A DNA stretch of 6,947 bases from Thiotrichaceae bacterium (GCA_027008885.1 JALVDQ010000456.1:1-6947); one strand, 5' to 3'. Counted from the first letter of the stretch, positions 1 through 6,424 are shown. The notes: generated by a model not told the origin, from the letters alone. Made by a program: numbers and translations.

Positions 1-649
1 ATAGCTTTAAAATATCAAGTTCCTGCTTGGCTTTTTTTAAACCTTTTGCCTTGAAGTCTTCTTTTATTTCTTCATTCTTTAAGAAATATATCCATTCATC
101 CAGTGTATCTTTTGCAATGTCATTAAAGTTATTCACTTTGATTAGATAATACTCGGGGAACAGTTCATGTATTTTATTCTTTTTGTAAAGTTCCTGCTGG
201 TCTTCTGATAACTCCAGAGTATCCTGGTTATGCAAGCCTTTAAAACGGGTTAATCCATGATACACATAGTCTTCACCTTGCCCTAAATCAAAATATAGAA
301 TATTGACTGAAATGACCTTAACCACTTTAGAGTAAGGATCACTTTCGTTCAGGTGTTCGGTAATAACCTTTGATGTACCAAAGAGGATTCTTTGCAAATA
401 GTCAAATTCACGCTCGAATTGCACCTCTATGATGATAATTTCATCATTCTGGTTTTTTACCTTGAGATCAACCTGGTTAAATTTATCCTGACAATCTTCT
501 TTATTGCTTTCACTTTCGAGAATTTCAAGAATCTGGATGTTTTCTTTAAGTAGCTCACAAAGAAAGCCCTCCAGAATTTCAAAATTGGCTTTGCTTCTGA
601 GTAGCTTTTTCATTGCCCAATCAAAGCTGATTAGTCTTCTTTGTGGCAT
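1..649 (-). CDS. Rpn-family PD-(D/E)XK nuclease / putative transposase, partial (C-terminus beyond the left edge)
   Basis: The minus strand reads open from an ATG at 649 to the window edge, giving 216 codons with no stop. The product begins MPQRRLISFDWAMKKLLRSK and resembles the Rpn / 'PD-(D/E)XK nuclease family transposase' group (PF12784-like). Visible marks are the N-terminal helical part ending near residue 45, then the nuclease core: D61 (in QVDLK), followed by a hydrophobic strand and E75-V-Q77, the E-x-Q form of the motif that this family often has in place of E-x-K. Family members characterised in E. coli (RpnA-E) are DNA nucleases that promote RecA-independent recombination; the role here is inferred. 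The start is supported by a strong Shine-Dalgarno. The gene is visibly more AT-rich than the cmo or moxR genes, which fits horizontal acquisition but does not prove it. The usual charged C-terminal tail would lie outside the window, so intactness cannot be judged. Confidence 0.8.
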   Translation of the reverse strand, partial: MPQRRLISFDWAMKKLLRSKANFEILEGFLCELLKENIQILEILESESNKEDCQDKFNQVDLKVKNQNDEIIIIEVQFEREFDYLQRILFGTSKVITEHLNESDPYSKVVKVISVNILYFDLGQGEDYVYHGLTRFKGLHNQDTLELSEDQQELYKKNKIHELFPEYYLIKVNNFNDIAKDTLDEWIYFLKNEEIKEDFKAKGLKKAKQELDILKL

Positions 650-652
650 TTT

Positions 653-659
653 CTCTCCT
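653..659 (-). promoter_or_regulatory. Ribosome binding site of the Rpn-family gene
   Basis: On the minus strand AGGAGAG lies 3 bases before the ATG at 649. It is the best Shine-Dalgarno in the window and fixes the start of the nuclease gene. The SDR, cmoA, cmoB and DUF58 starts have no comparable site. Confidence 0.75.
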
Positions 660-777
660 GTATCCTGTTCCTGTCTTGATAAAGTAATCTTAGCATAGGA
701 AAATTCGTGATGGAAAAAGCTTGCAAAGGAGGAAAATCGAAAATATTTCTTTACATATTGCTGAATAAACTGGCACA

Positions 778-902
778 AGCCTGGGTCGTAGCGAGGAAAA
801 GCTGATTTGAGCGAGATTTTTTATCAATTTGAGGCAAATAGTCACCCTATTTAACGAAAATTGACAAAAAATCTAGCCAATTCAGCTTTTCCGCAGTAGG
901 CT
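778..902. repeat. 125-bp imperfect palindromic element, MITE-like or intergenic hairpin repeat
   Basis: Both halves are reverse complements about a centre near 844. From outside in: AGCCT (778-782) with AGGCT (898-902); GGAAAAGCTGA (795-805) with TCAGCTTTTCC (882-892), perfect over 11 bases; a 17-base block at 814-830 with 858-874, 16 of 17 paired; and AAATAG (836-841) with CTATTT (847-852) around a 5-base loop TCACC. The outermost parts between 783 and 794 pair poorly. It has no ORF, so it is not a transposase gene. The size, long self-complementarity and intergenic position fit a non-autonomous mobile repeat or a family of genomic hairpins. Transcribed, it would form a long stem. No target-site duplication was identified. 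The nature of the element is inferred; the symmetry is seen directly. Confidence 0.7.
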
Positions 903-952
903 CTTAATAGCAACAGCAACCTTGACCGCTTAAATGAACTAGACTTAATACT

Positions 953-1741
953 ATGAACAATCAAGAATTACTCCAATATGTCCCCGAAGATGGTTTGCTT
1001 AAAGACCGGGTGATACTCGTGACGGGTGCAGGCACCGGAATAGGGCGTGCAATTTCTCTGGCATTTGCGCGTTATGGTGCGACGGTGGTTCTTTTGGGAA
1101 AGAACCTGAAAGAACTGGAATATGTCTATGATGAGATTGAAGATGCAGGCTACCCTGAACCCGCAATTTATCCTCTCAATATGGAAGGTGCCAATGCCAA
1201 GGACTATCAGGACATGGCAGATGTCTTTGCCGAGAAACTGGGCGGTCTGGACGGCATTGTATTGAATGCAGGCTGGCTCGCGGCGTATATGCCTTTTAAG
1301 GAATATGATGTTGAAACCTGGTCGAAAACCCTGAATGTTAATCTTCATGCCAATTTTTTAATCGTGCAAACCTGTTTGCCACTGCTCGAAGCGGCTAAGG
1401 ATCCAGCGGTGATTTTCTCGGCGCATGACTCGCTCAAGGCTTATAACGGTGCGTTTGGCGTTGCCAAGGCGGGCACACAAGCAATGATGGATATACTCGC
1501 CGATGAATATGATATTGATGAATGTTTTATTCGCTTTAACAGCATTGATTCAGGACCCGTGCGTACCCAAATGCGCAAAATGAATTTTCCGGGTGAAGAT
1601 CTGGAGTCGCTTGCCATGCCTGAGAGCATAGTAGGACCCTATCTCTATTTTATGGGTCCGGATGCGGGCAAACGCACAGGTGAAAAAATAGTCTATGAAA
1701 GACTTCCCGCTGATGCACAATGGCCAGGCAAGCTTAAATAA
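953..1741 (+). CDS. YciK-like short-chain dehydrogenase/reductase with Phe in place of the catalytic Tyr
   Basis: A 262-aa classical SDR, cytosolic, with no signal peptide. The Rossmann cofactor motif is T24-G25-A26-G27-T28-G29-I30-G31, the N105-A106-G107 motif is present, and N130 matches the SDR active-site Asn. By recall, the N-terminal half (LLKDRVILVTGAG, then LLGK) and the segment MMDILADEY near 178-186 align closely with YciK of E. coli and Pseudomonas, a family whose substrate is not established. The active site is abnormal. Where YciK has YxxxK, this protein has F168-G-V-A-K172 (codon TTT at 1454-1456). The loop carrying the catalytic Ser appears about three residues shorter, with S156 and S160 as candidates, and the usual PG after the next strand is S200-G201. 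It may still bind nucleotide but is unlikely to be a normal oxidoreductase. The start fits the family N-terminus although no Shine-Dalgarno is evident. It lies 92 bp upstream of cmoA on the same strand, so co-transcription is possible. Confidence 0.85.
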   Translation: MNNQELLQYVPEDGLLKDRVILVTGAGTGIGRAISLAFARYGATVVLLGKNLKELEYVYDEIEDAGYPEPAIYPLNMEGANAKDYQDMADVFAEKLGGLDGIVLNAGWLAAYMPFKEYDVETWSKTLNVNLHANFLIVQTCLPLLEAAKDPAVIFSAHDSLKAYNGAFGVAKAGTQAMMDILADEYDIDECFIRFNSIDSGPVRTQMRKMNFPGEDLESLAMPESIVGPYLYFMGPDAGKRTGEKIVYERLPADAQWPGKLK

Positions 1742-1761
1742 TCGGGTAGTGGCTTAAATCG

Positions 1762-1806
1762 AGTGCTGCAGGTCGGGTTAGCGCCAGCCAACAAGACTGC
1801 GGCACT
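1762..1806. repeat. Hairpin between the SDR gene and cmoA, containing a GGTCGGGTTAGCG repeat fragment
   Basis: A ten-base stem AGTGCTGCAG (1762-1771) pairs with CTGCGGCACT (1797-1806), with one G-U pair as RNA. The loop carries GGTCGGGTTAGCG (1771-1783), which resembles one arm of the GTCGGGTTAGCG.../...CGTAACCCGAC palindromic repeat that I recall from many proteobacterial genomes; the second arm is degraded here. No run of T follows, so it is not a convincing intrinsic terminator. It may be a decayed repeat or a processing structure in an SDR-cmoA transcript. Confidence 0.45.
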
Positions 1807-1833
1807 ACTATTCAAATACCCCACTCTGTCAAA

Positions 1834-2556
1834 ATGAAGCATGATACCCTTTTCGCACAGCAACATCAGGTGGTTGATTTTGCCTTTGATGACGCCGTTG
1901 CCGATGTTTTTCCAGACATGATCCGGCGTTCTGTGCCGGGTTATGAAGCCATTATTTCCCAATTGGGTGTACTCGCAAGGCATTACGCCCAGGCTGGCAG
2001 TCGCATTTACGATCTGGGCTGTTCACTGGGTGCAGCGACACTTTCAATGTATCGGCAAAGCAGTGATCTTAATATTGAGCATATCTGCATTGACAACTCG
2101 GAATCCATGGTGAAGCGCTGCCGCTCAAGACTGCAACGCCACATGCCGGATGCGAATTTGCAGGTAATTTGTGAAAACATTGAGGAAACCAGCATACACA
2201 ATGCCTCGCTGGTGGTGCTTAATTTTACCTTGCAGTTTTTAGCACCCGAAATACGTCTTGAGCTGCTTAAAAAGATTTATCAGGGATTGTTGCCAGGTGG
2301 TGTCCTGATCCTGTCTGAAAAAATTATCTTTTCCGATAAAACCGAAAATCAGCTACAAACTGACTGGCATCTTGCCTCAAAACGAGCCAATGGCTACAGC
2401 GATATGGAAATAAGCCAGAAACGTGCCGCGCTGGAAAATGTACTGATCCCGGATACTCTGGAAGAGCACCAGCAACGTCTCGCAAAGGCTGGATTCAGGC
2501 AATCCTGTCAATGGTTCCAGAGCTTTAATTTTATTTCACTGGTTGCGTTAAAGTAG
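1834..2556 (+). CDS. cmoA: Carboxy-S-adenosyl-L-methionine synthase
   Basis: 240 aa (E. coli CmoA has 247), cytosolic. It converts SAM and prephenate to carboxy-SAM and phenylpyruvate, the first step of cmo5U34 synthesis on tRNAs. The sequence matches CmoA end to end by recall: VFPDMIRRSVPGY with Y37, the SAM motif YDLGCSLGAATLS at 59-71, ICIDNS with D87-N88, VVLNFTLQF with N130, KIYQGLLPGG at 147-156, and KRANGYSDMEISQKR with R197, the counterpart of the carboxylate-binding R199 of E. coli. One difference at a ligand-site position is N115 where E. coli has D117 (E-N-I against G-D-I). The start gives the family N-terminus MKHDTLF (E. coli MSHRDTLF), but no Shine-Dalgarno is visible. Its partner cmoB, usually directly downstream, is about 1.5 kb away behind an opposing gene. 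The gene ends 15 bp before the converging LldD-family gene. Confidence 0.97.
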   Translation: MKHDTLFAQQHQVVDFAFDDAVADVFPDMIRRSVPGYEAIISQLGVLARHYAQAGSRIYDLGCSLGAATLSMYRQSSDLNIEHICIDNSESMVKRCRSRLQRHMPDANLQVICENIEETSIHNASLVVLNFTLQFLAPEIRLELLKKIYQGLLPGGVLILSEKIIFSDKTENQLQTDWHLASKRANGYSDMEISQKRAALENVLIPDTLEEHQQRLAKAGFRQSCQWFQSFNFISLVALK

Positions 2557-2571
2557 TGCTGTTTCTTTGAT

Positions 2572-3711
2572 CTAATCCAGATAAAGATGACTACGATTCA
2601 CCTTTGTAATTTTTTGTTCGCCACAAAAAGCCATGGTGATATCCATTTCCTTCTGGATGATTTGCAGAGCCAGGCGCACACCTTCTTCGCCCATGGCTCC
2701 CAGACCATAAAGAAATGATCTGCCGATATAGACACCTTTAGCACCCAGGGCAATTGCTTTTAGTGCATCCTGACCTGAGCGTATGCCGCCATCCATATGC
2801 ACTTCAATATCCGAGCCGACGTTATCGACAATATTTTGCAAAACTGAAATAGAGGATGGCGCGCTATCCAGTTGGCGTCCGCCGTGGTTGGAAACAACGA
2901 TTGCGTCGGCACCCGATTTTACCGCCAGCTGGGCATCTTTCTCATCCATAATTCCCTTTAAAATAAGTGGACCTCCCCACTTTTCTTTTACCCATTCAAC
3001 ATCATCCCAGGAGAGCTTTTCATCAAATTGTTTTTGCGTCCAGATACTCAAGGATGACAAGTCCTGTGCATCACTCACATGCCCTTCGATATTGCGGAAG
3101 CTATGCCGTTTTGTGCTTAGCATATTCAAACACCAGCGGGGTTTAATCGCCATATTGTAGAGCTGCGATAGCGTCATTTTGGGAGGAACGGAGAGACCAT
3201 TGTGAATATCCTTGTGGCGTTGTCCCAGTATCTGCAAATCAAGCGTTAGCATAAGCGCAGAGCAGTTAGCCGCCTTTGCGCGCTGAATCAGGTCTTCAAT
3301 AAAGCCCCGATCCTTCATCAGATAAAGCTGAAACCAGAACGGCTTGCTTGTAAAGCCCGCGACATCTTCAATCGAACAGACGCTCATTGTTGACAGGGTA
3401 AAGGGAACACCCATTTCTTCAGCAACTTTAGCCGCCAGCATTTCACCATCAGCATACAACATACCAGTCAGACCAGTGGGAGCAAGTGCAACAGGCATAC
3501 TCACATCCTGCCCGATCATGCTTGATGCAAGCGAACGGTTGCTCATATCCACCGCAACCCGCTGACGAAATTTGATCTCCTGAAAATCACGCTCATTAGC
3601 CCTGTAGGTTGACTCAGTCCAGGAACCGGAATCCACATAATCGTGAAACATTTTGGGAACACGGCGTTTAAACAGGCGTTTTAAATCATGGATTGATGTG
3701 ATGGTCGGCAT
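2572..3711 (-). CDS. lldD: FMN-dependent alpha-hydroxy-acid dehydrogenase, LldD family (probable L-lactate dehydrogenase)
   Basis: 379 aa from the ATG at 3711 (E. coli LldD has 396). The family oxidises L-2-hydroxy acids such as L-lactate using FMN in a TIM barrel; LldD-type enzymes sit at the inner membrane and pass electrons to the respiratory chain. Catalytic and FMN residues are all in place in glycolate-oxidase order: Y25 (FHDYVDSG), ALAPTGLTG near 76-83, Y130 (WFQLYLMKDRGF), D158 (LTLDLQ), K252 (LILKGI), H276 and R279 (SNHGGRQLD), the D307/R311 phosphate-binding segment (MDGGIRSG) and GRSFLYG near 330. The ALAPTGLTGM and PFTLSTMSVCSIE blocks are closest to LldD. Substrate cannot be fixed from sequence; another 2-hydroxy acid is possible. 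The reading frame is open to an ATG at 3774, but MPTITSIHDLKRLFKRRVP at 3711 is the family N-terminus. It stands alone on its strand, between cmoA and cmoB, with no lactate permease or regulator in view. Confidence 0.9.
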   Translation of the reverse strand: MPTITSIHDLKRLFKRRVPKMFHDYVDSGSWTESTYRANERDFQEIKFRQRVAVDMSNRSLASSMIGQDVSMPVALAPTGLTGMLYADGEMLAAKVAEEMGVPFTLSTMSVCSIEDVAGFTSKPFWFQLYLMKDRGFIEDLIQRAKAANCSALMLTLDLQILGQRHKDIHNGLSVPPKMTLSQLYNMAIKPRWCLNMLSTKRHSFRNIEGHVSDAQDLSSLSIWTQKQFDEKLSWDDVEWVKEKWGGPLILKGIMDEKDAQLAVKSGADAIVVSNHGGRQLDSAPSSISVLQNIVDNVGSDIEVHMDGGIRSGQDALKAIALGAKGVYIGRSFLYGLGAMGEEGVRLALQIIQKEMDITMAFCGEQKITKVNRSHLYLD

Positions 3712-3744
3712 AATGATTTGTCTCTGAAGAATTAGAGCATATAT

Positions 3745-3774
3745 AGCATAGTTAATAGCAGATCCAAATTCCAA
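3745..3774 (-). promoter_or_regulatory. Candidate sigma-70 promoter of the LldD-family gene
   Basis: On the minus strand TTGGAA (3774-3769) is followed after 18 bases by TATGCT (3750-3745). Each matches four of six consensus bases, about 35 bases before the 3711 start. A second weak pair with TATATA overlaps it. The placement is reasonable, but chance matches are common in this AT-rich stretch. Confidence 0.3.
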
Positions 3775-3779
3775 TGAAT

Positions 3780-3812
3780 CAGAAAAATATGTAAAAAACA
3801 GGGGGGTGGGTT
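3780..3812. repeat. Approximate direct repeat, copy 1 (A-tract then G-tract)
   Basis: 33 bases, starting CAGAAAAATATGTAAAAAAC and ending in a run of six G and TGGGTT. It matches 3979-4012 with about three substitutions and one indel. The two copies bracket the heptanucleotide array and the GGTCGGT palindrome. Confidence 0.7.
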
Positions 3813-3813
3813 G

Positions 3814-3876
<63 letters not shown>

Positions 3877-3885
3877 CAGCTGTAG

Positions 3886-3954
3886 GGTCGGTGAAGTTTA
3901 CGCAACCGACCAGATTTGAGCTTTGATGGTCGGTTTCGCAAAGCTGCACCGACC
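3886..3954. repeat. Nested palindromic repeat: two GGTCGGT/ACCGACC hairpins in inverted order
   Basis: Hairpin 1 has arms GGTCGGT (3886-3892) and ACCGACC (3905-3911); hairpin 2 has the same arms at 3928-3934 and 3948-3954. Hairpin 2 is also close to the reverse complement of hairpin 1, including the inner AGTTTACGCA / TTTCGCAAAGCT parts, so the whole 69 bp is an imperfect palindrome with a 16-base spacer. TGTAGG just before it recalls the TGTAGGTCGG... repeats of many proteobacteria. No T-run follows either stem, so an intrinsic terminator is unlikely. Confidence 0.75.
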
Positions 3955-3978
3955 TGCCATTCTCAACGCCTGACTACG

Positions 3979-4012
3979 CAGAAAAATATATAAAAAAAGG
4001 GGGGGATGGGTT
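3979..4012. repeat. Approximate direct repeat, copy 2 (A-tract then G-tract)
   Basis: 34 bases, starting CAGAAAAATATATAAAAAAA, then a run of seven G and ATGGGTT. It is the second copy of 3780-3812 in the same orientation, 37 bp upstream of the cmoB start. Confidence 0.7.
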
Positions 4013-4020
4013 TTAATACA

Positions 4021-4037
4021 ATCTTGTTGAACAAGAT
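4021..4037. promoter_or_regulatory. Perfect 17-bp palindrome just upstream of cmoB
   Basis: ATCTTGTT-G-AACAAGAT is an exact inverted repeat with 8-base arms around one base. It ends 11 bases before the cmoB ATG, where a Shine-Dalgarno would be expected and none is visible. The one-base spacing is too tight for a stable RNA loop unless inner pairs open, so a dimeric repressor operator fits better than an RNA hairpin. No regulator gene is in the window. The symmetry is certain; the function is not. Confidence 0.4.
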
Positions 4038-4048
4038 ACATAAAACAG

Positions 4049-5086
4049 ATGCAGAACTTCTTTAATAATCTTGCAGAACACCTTATTGAAAACGGTTTGG
4101 GTAAATGGCAGGAAACCTTGCCAGCTGATCTGGAAAAAGTATTTGCCCGGCGCTTGCATGGCAACATGCCTGAATGGCAGAAAATTCTGGCTGACTTGCC
4201 CCGGATAACGGCTTCCACTATCGACCTGAATGCCGATATGATAAAAATTGGTGAGTCAGGTGACTGTGATGATTTAAGCCGAAGGCACTTATATGAGCAG
4301 TTGCAAAAACTTCATCCCTGGCGCAAAGGTCCCTATGATTTGTTCGCTATCCAGATAGATACCGAATGGCATTCAGACTGGAAATGGAAGCGCATCCAGC
4401 CACATATCAGTCCCCTGAAAAACCGTTCTGTGCTGGATGTCGGCTGTGGTAATGGCTACCACATGTGGAGAATGCTGGGGGAGGGCGCAAGGCTGGTTAT
4501 TGGTGCTGATCCAAGCCAGTTTTTCCTGATACAGTTTCAGTTATTAAAACACTATATTGCCAGCTTGTATGCTGATTTGCCCATTCATTTATTGCCTTTC
4601 AAGGCGGAAGAACTGCCTGCCTTTAATTATACTTTTGCGGGCAGGGGGTTTGATACCGTTTTTTCCATGGGGGTGCTTTACCACCGTATTTCACCCATAC
4701 ATCACCTGCAAGAATTAAAAAGCTTTCTGCGCCCAGGAGGTGAGCTGATACTGGAAACATTGATCCTCGAAGAGAATAATCCCGAATCTGAAAATTCTGC
4801 AAGCAGTGGCTTTAATGTGCTGATCCCGGAAGAGCGTTATGCCAAAATGCGCAATGTCTGGTTTATTCCCGACACCGACCTGTTGATCAGAATGATGCAG
4901 CGGGTCGGATTTAAAAACTGCAAAGTGGTTAATATTAACCAGACGAGCATTGAGGAGCAACGCTCTACCGAGTGGATGAGGTATGAATCCCTGCCGGATT
5001 TTCTTCATCAGGAGGATTTGAATCTCACCATTGAAGGCTATCCCGCACCCCGACGAGCGACAATCATAGCTAATGCACCTGTCTGA
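4049..5086 (+). CDS. cmoB: tRNA U34 carboxymethyltransferase
   Basis: 345 aa (E. coli CmoB has 323), cytosolic. It transfers the carboxymethyl group of carboxy-SAM to 5-hydroxyuridine at position 34, giving cmo5U in tRNAs that read four-codon boxes. CmoB signatures are continuous: HPWRKGPYDLF with K93, IDTEWHSDWKWKRI with W107 and K112, the SAM-fold motif LDVGCGNGYHMWRM at 129-142 with G132, FDTVFSMGVLYHR at 201-213 with M207 and Y211, the EERYAKMRNVWFIP and EEQRSTEWM blocks, and the terminal EGYPAPRRA with R336. These line up with the carboxy-SAM binding residues recalled for E. coli CmoB. The extra length is mainly two insertions, around 191-200 and around 241-255 (an acidic/Ser-rich loop), neither in a catalytic motif. 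The start gives the family N-terminus despite no Shine-Dalgarno. It converges on the DUF58 gene with a 5-bp gap. Confidence 0.97.
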   Translation: MQNFFNNLAEHLIENGLGKWQETLPADLEKVFARRLHGNMPEWQKILADLPRITASTIDLNADMIKIGESGDCDDLSRRHLYEQLQKLHPWRKGPYDLFAIQIDTEWHSDWKWKRIQPHISPLKNRSVLDVGCGNGYHMWRMLGEGARLVIGADPSQFFLIQFQLLKHYIASLYADLPIHLLPFKAEELPAFNYTFAGRGFDTVFSMGVLYHRISPIHHLQELKSFLRPGGELILETLILEENNPESENSASSGFNVLIPEERYAKMRNVWFIPDTDLLIRMMQRVGFKNCKVVNINQTSIEEQRSTEWMRYESLPDFLHQEDLNLTIEGYPAPRRATIIANAPV

Positions 5087-5091
5087 GAAAT

Positions 5092-6414
5092 TTACAGAAC
5101 ACCGCTTCGCTTAATTCCCAGATAGGCGTTGATCAGTTCCACCGTCAGTTTCTCGGGGCTCACATCGAGTGTGTTAATGCCGCTGGAGACAAGCTGCTCG
5201 AAGGTTGCCTGGCGGTGTTGCAGGTATTTATGGGTTGCTGCATTTTGTAGCGCATCCGGGAGATCCTCGATGGGCTTTTCCAGGGCATTATTTATGCTGG
5301 TCTCCTGCAAGTTGGCGAGCAACACCAGATGGCGTTTTCGCAGGAGTTGTATGGCGGGCATCAGGTCGTCGCTGTCCTCATCGCGCAGGTTGGTGAGTAT
5401 AATCAGTAGGGAACGCTTTTTATGGCGGACGAGTAACTCGGTTGCCGCCTTGCTGTAGTCCGGTGATTCGCTGCCGGGTTGCAGATCATAAACCGTGTTC
5501 AGAATATCCTGCACGGTGTGTTGTCCCTTTCTTGGGGGAAGCCAGCGTTGTTCGCCTGCGAAAGTGCCCAGACCTACGGCATCACCCTGGCGGAGCGCGA
5601 CATAGGATAAAAGCAGCAGTGCGTTGAGTGTGTGGTCAAAATGCGAGAGTTCATCATCCTTGGCTAACATGCGATGTCCGCAGTCGAGCATAAAGATAAT
5701 TTCCTGGTCGCGTTCATCCTGGTATTCGCGTGAAATCAGTTTTTGTATGCGTGCGGTGGCTTTCCAGTCAATCTGCCGCAGTGCATCGCCTTCACGGTAT
5801 TCGCGCAGCTGGTGGAAGTCCTGACCTTCGCCACGGCGACGTTTTTTGATAATGCCAAGCTGACTGAGATTATTATCGGTTGCGAGCAAGGCGTAGTGTG
5901 AGATAGCGGCAAAATTGGGGTAGACATTGGTGCTGTCTGTTACTTCAAGATTGAGATTCAGTTGCCACAGTTTGAGCAGTGATTGCAGCTTGATCTGCAC
6001 CCTGGGAAAGGTCAGTTTGCCACGTTGCTGTGCAATGACCCTGTATTGAATATCGGCGTGTTGCCCCGCCGGAATAGTGAGCCTGACGGGCAAACCCTGA
6101 CTTTGAATCTGTGCGGGAAAGTGGTCAAATACTTCAAGTTGCTGCGCTCTTTTGCTCTGATTGGTCACTCTCAAGCCAATATGACGGCTCACACCCAGAG
6201 GCAGGGAGCCAGGCAGATCACGCTTAACTGCAATTGCTGGTCTGATTTTGTTAAAAACAAGACTTGTGAGTAAATCAGCAAACAGAATCAGCAAGATAAT
6301 CGCCAAAGTGATTTTCCACACAGGCACAAACGCCGTCCACAGACTTGCAAGCAAGCCAATCAGTGCAAGCAGGGCTAACAGGTAGAAAGCATTTTTGGAG
6401 GGAAACGGAATCAT
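5092..6414 (-). CDS. DUF58 membrane protein with vWA-like domain
   Basis: 440 aa from the ATG at 6414. The N-terminus has two hydrophobic helices, about 10-29 and 33-54, joined by a very short turn, so a membrane hairpin anchors the protein. A beta-rich region follows (about 60-165), then the DUF58 signature: GEGQDFHQLREYREGD at 195-210 and QIDWKATAR near 214-222. Next comes a vWA-like strand ending LDCGHRM (D244-M249), a degenerate metal-site motif common in this family, and an alpha/beta C-terminal part. DUF58 proteins are nearly always encoded next to MoxR AAA+ ATPases and are thought to be their partners or clients; a precise role is unknown. The frame is open further upstream to 6600, but that part overlaps moxR in another frame and lacks family resemblance, so MIPFPSKNAFYLL is taken as the start. 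It lies 10 bp after the moxR stop with no Shine-Dalgarno, which suggests translational coupling. It is the last gene of its operon. Confidence 0.9.
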   Translation of the reverse strand: MIPFPSKNAFYLLALLALIGLLASLWTAFVPVWKITLAIILLILFADLLTSLVFNKIRPAIAVKRDLPGSLPLGVSRHIGLRVTNQSKRAQQLEVFDHFPAQIQSQGLPVRLTIPAGQHADIQYRVIAQQRGKLTFPRVQIKLQSLLKLWQLNLNLEVTDSTNVYPNFAAISHYALLATDNNLSQLGIIKKRRRGEGQDFHQLREYREGDALRQIDWKATARIQKLISREYQDERDQEIIFMLDCGHRMLAKDDELSHFDHTLNALLLLSYVALRQGDAVGLGTFAGEQRWLPPRKGQHTVQDILNTVYDLQPGSESPDYSKAATELLVRHKKRSLLIILTNLRDEDSDDLMPAIQLLRKRHLVLLANLQETSINNALEKPIEDLPDALQNAATHKYLQHRQATFEQLVSSGINTLDVSPEKLTVELINAYLGIKRSGVL

Positions 6415-6424
6415 TGCGATGCTG

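Larger units (their letters stand above)
650..952. other. Intergenic region between the divergent Rpn and SDR genes (303 bp)
   Basis: No ORF with family resemblance was seen. The left part (650-777) is AT-rich and must hold the promoter of the leftward nuclease gene, but only weak -35/-10 candidates are visible. The middle (778-902) is a long imperfect palindrome listed separately. The last 50 bases lead into the SDR start; they contain TTGACC at 922-927 but no properly placed -10 for a transcript that includes the ATG. No recognisable Shine-Dalgarno precedes 953. Confidence 0.6.

Noticed and set aside
504..698. 64-aa plus-strand ORF at the start of the Rpn gene
   Set aside because: It is the antisense shadow of the nuclease coding sequence, whose own frame has family motifs and a strong Shine-Dalgarno.
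922..951. Sigma-70 promoter TTGACC with TTAATA directly before the SDR gene
   Set aside because: Spacing of 17 is good, but transcription would begin after the ATG at 953, so it cannot drive the annotated start.
968..1348. 126-aa minus-strand ORF opposite the SDR gene
   Set aside because: It lies wholly antisense to a clear SDR and shows no recognisable motif.
1762..1806. Intrinsic terminator after the SDR gene
   Set aside because: The stem is good, but the loop is long and no T-run follows; kept only as a repeat/hairpin.
2783..3160. 125-aa plus-strand ORF opposite the LldD-family gene
   Set aside because: It is antisense to conserved FMN-binding segments, is Ser-rich and shows no family features.
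3712..3774. N-terminal extension of the LldD-family ORF to an ATG at 3774
   Set aside because: The extra 21 residues are not family-like and overlap the likely promoter; the ATG at 3711 gives the conserved N-terminus.
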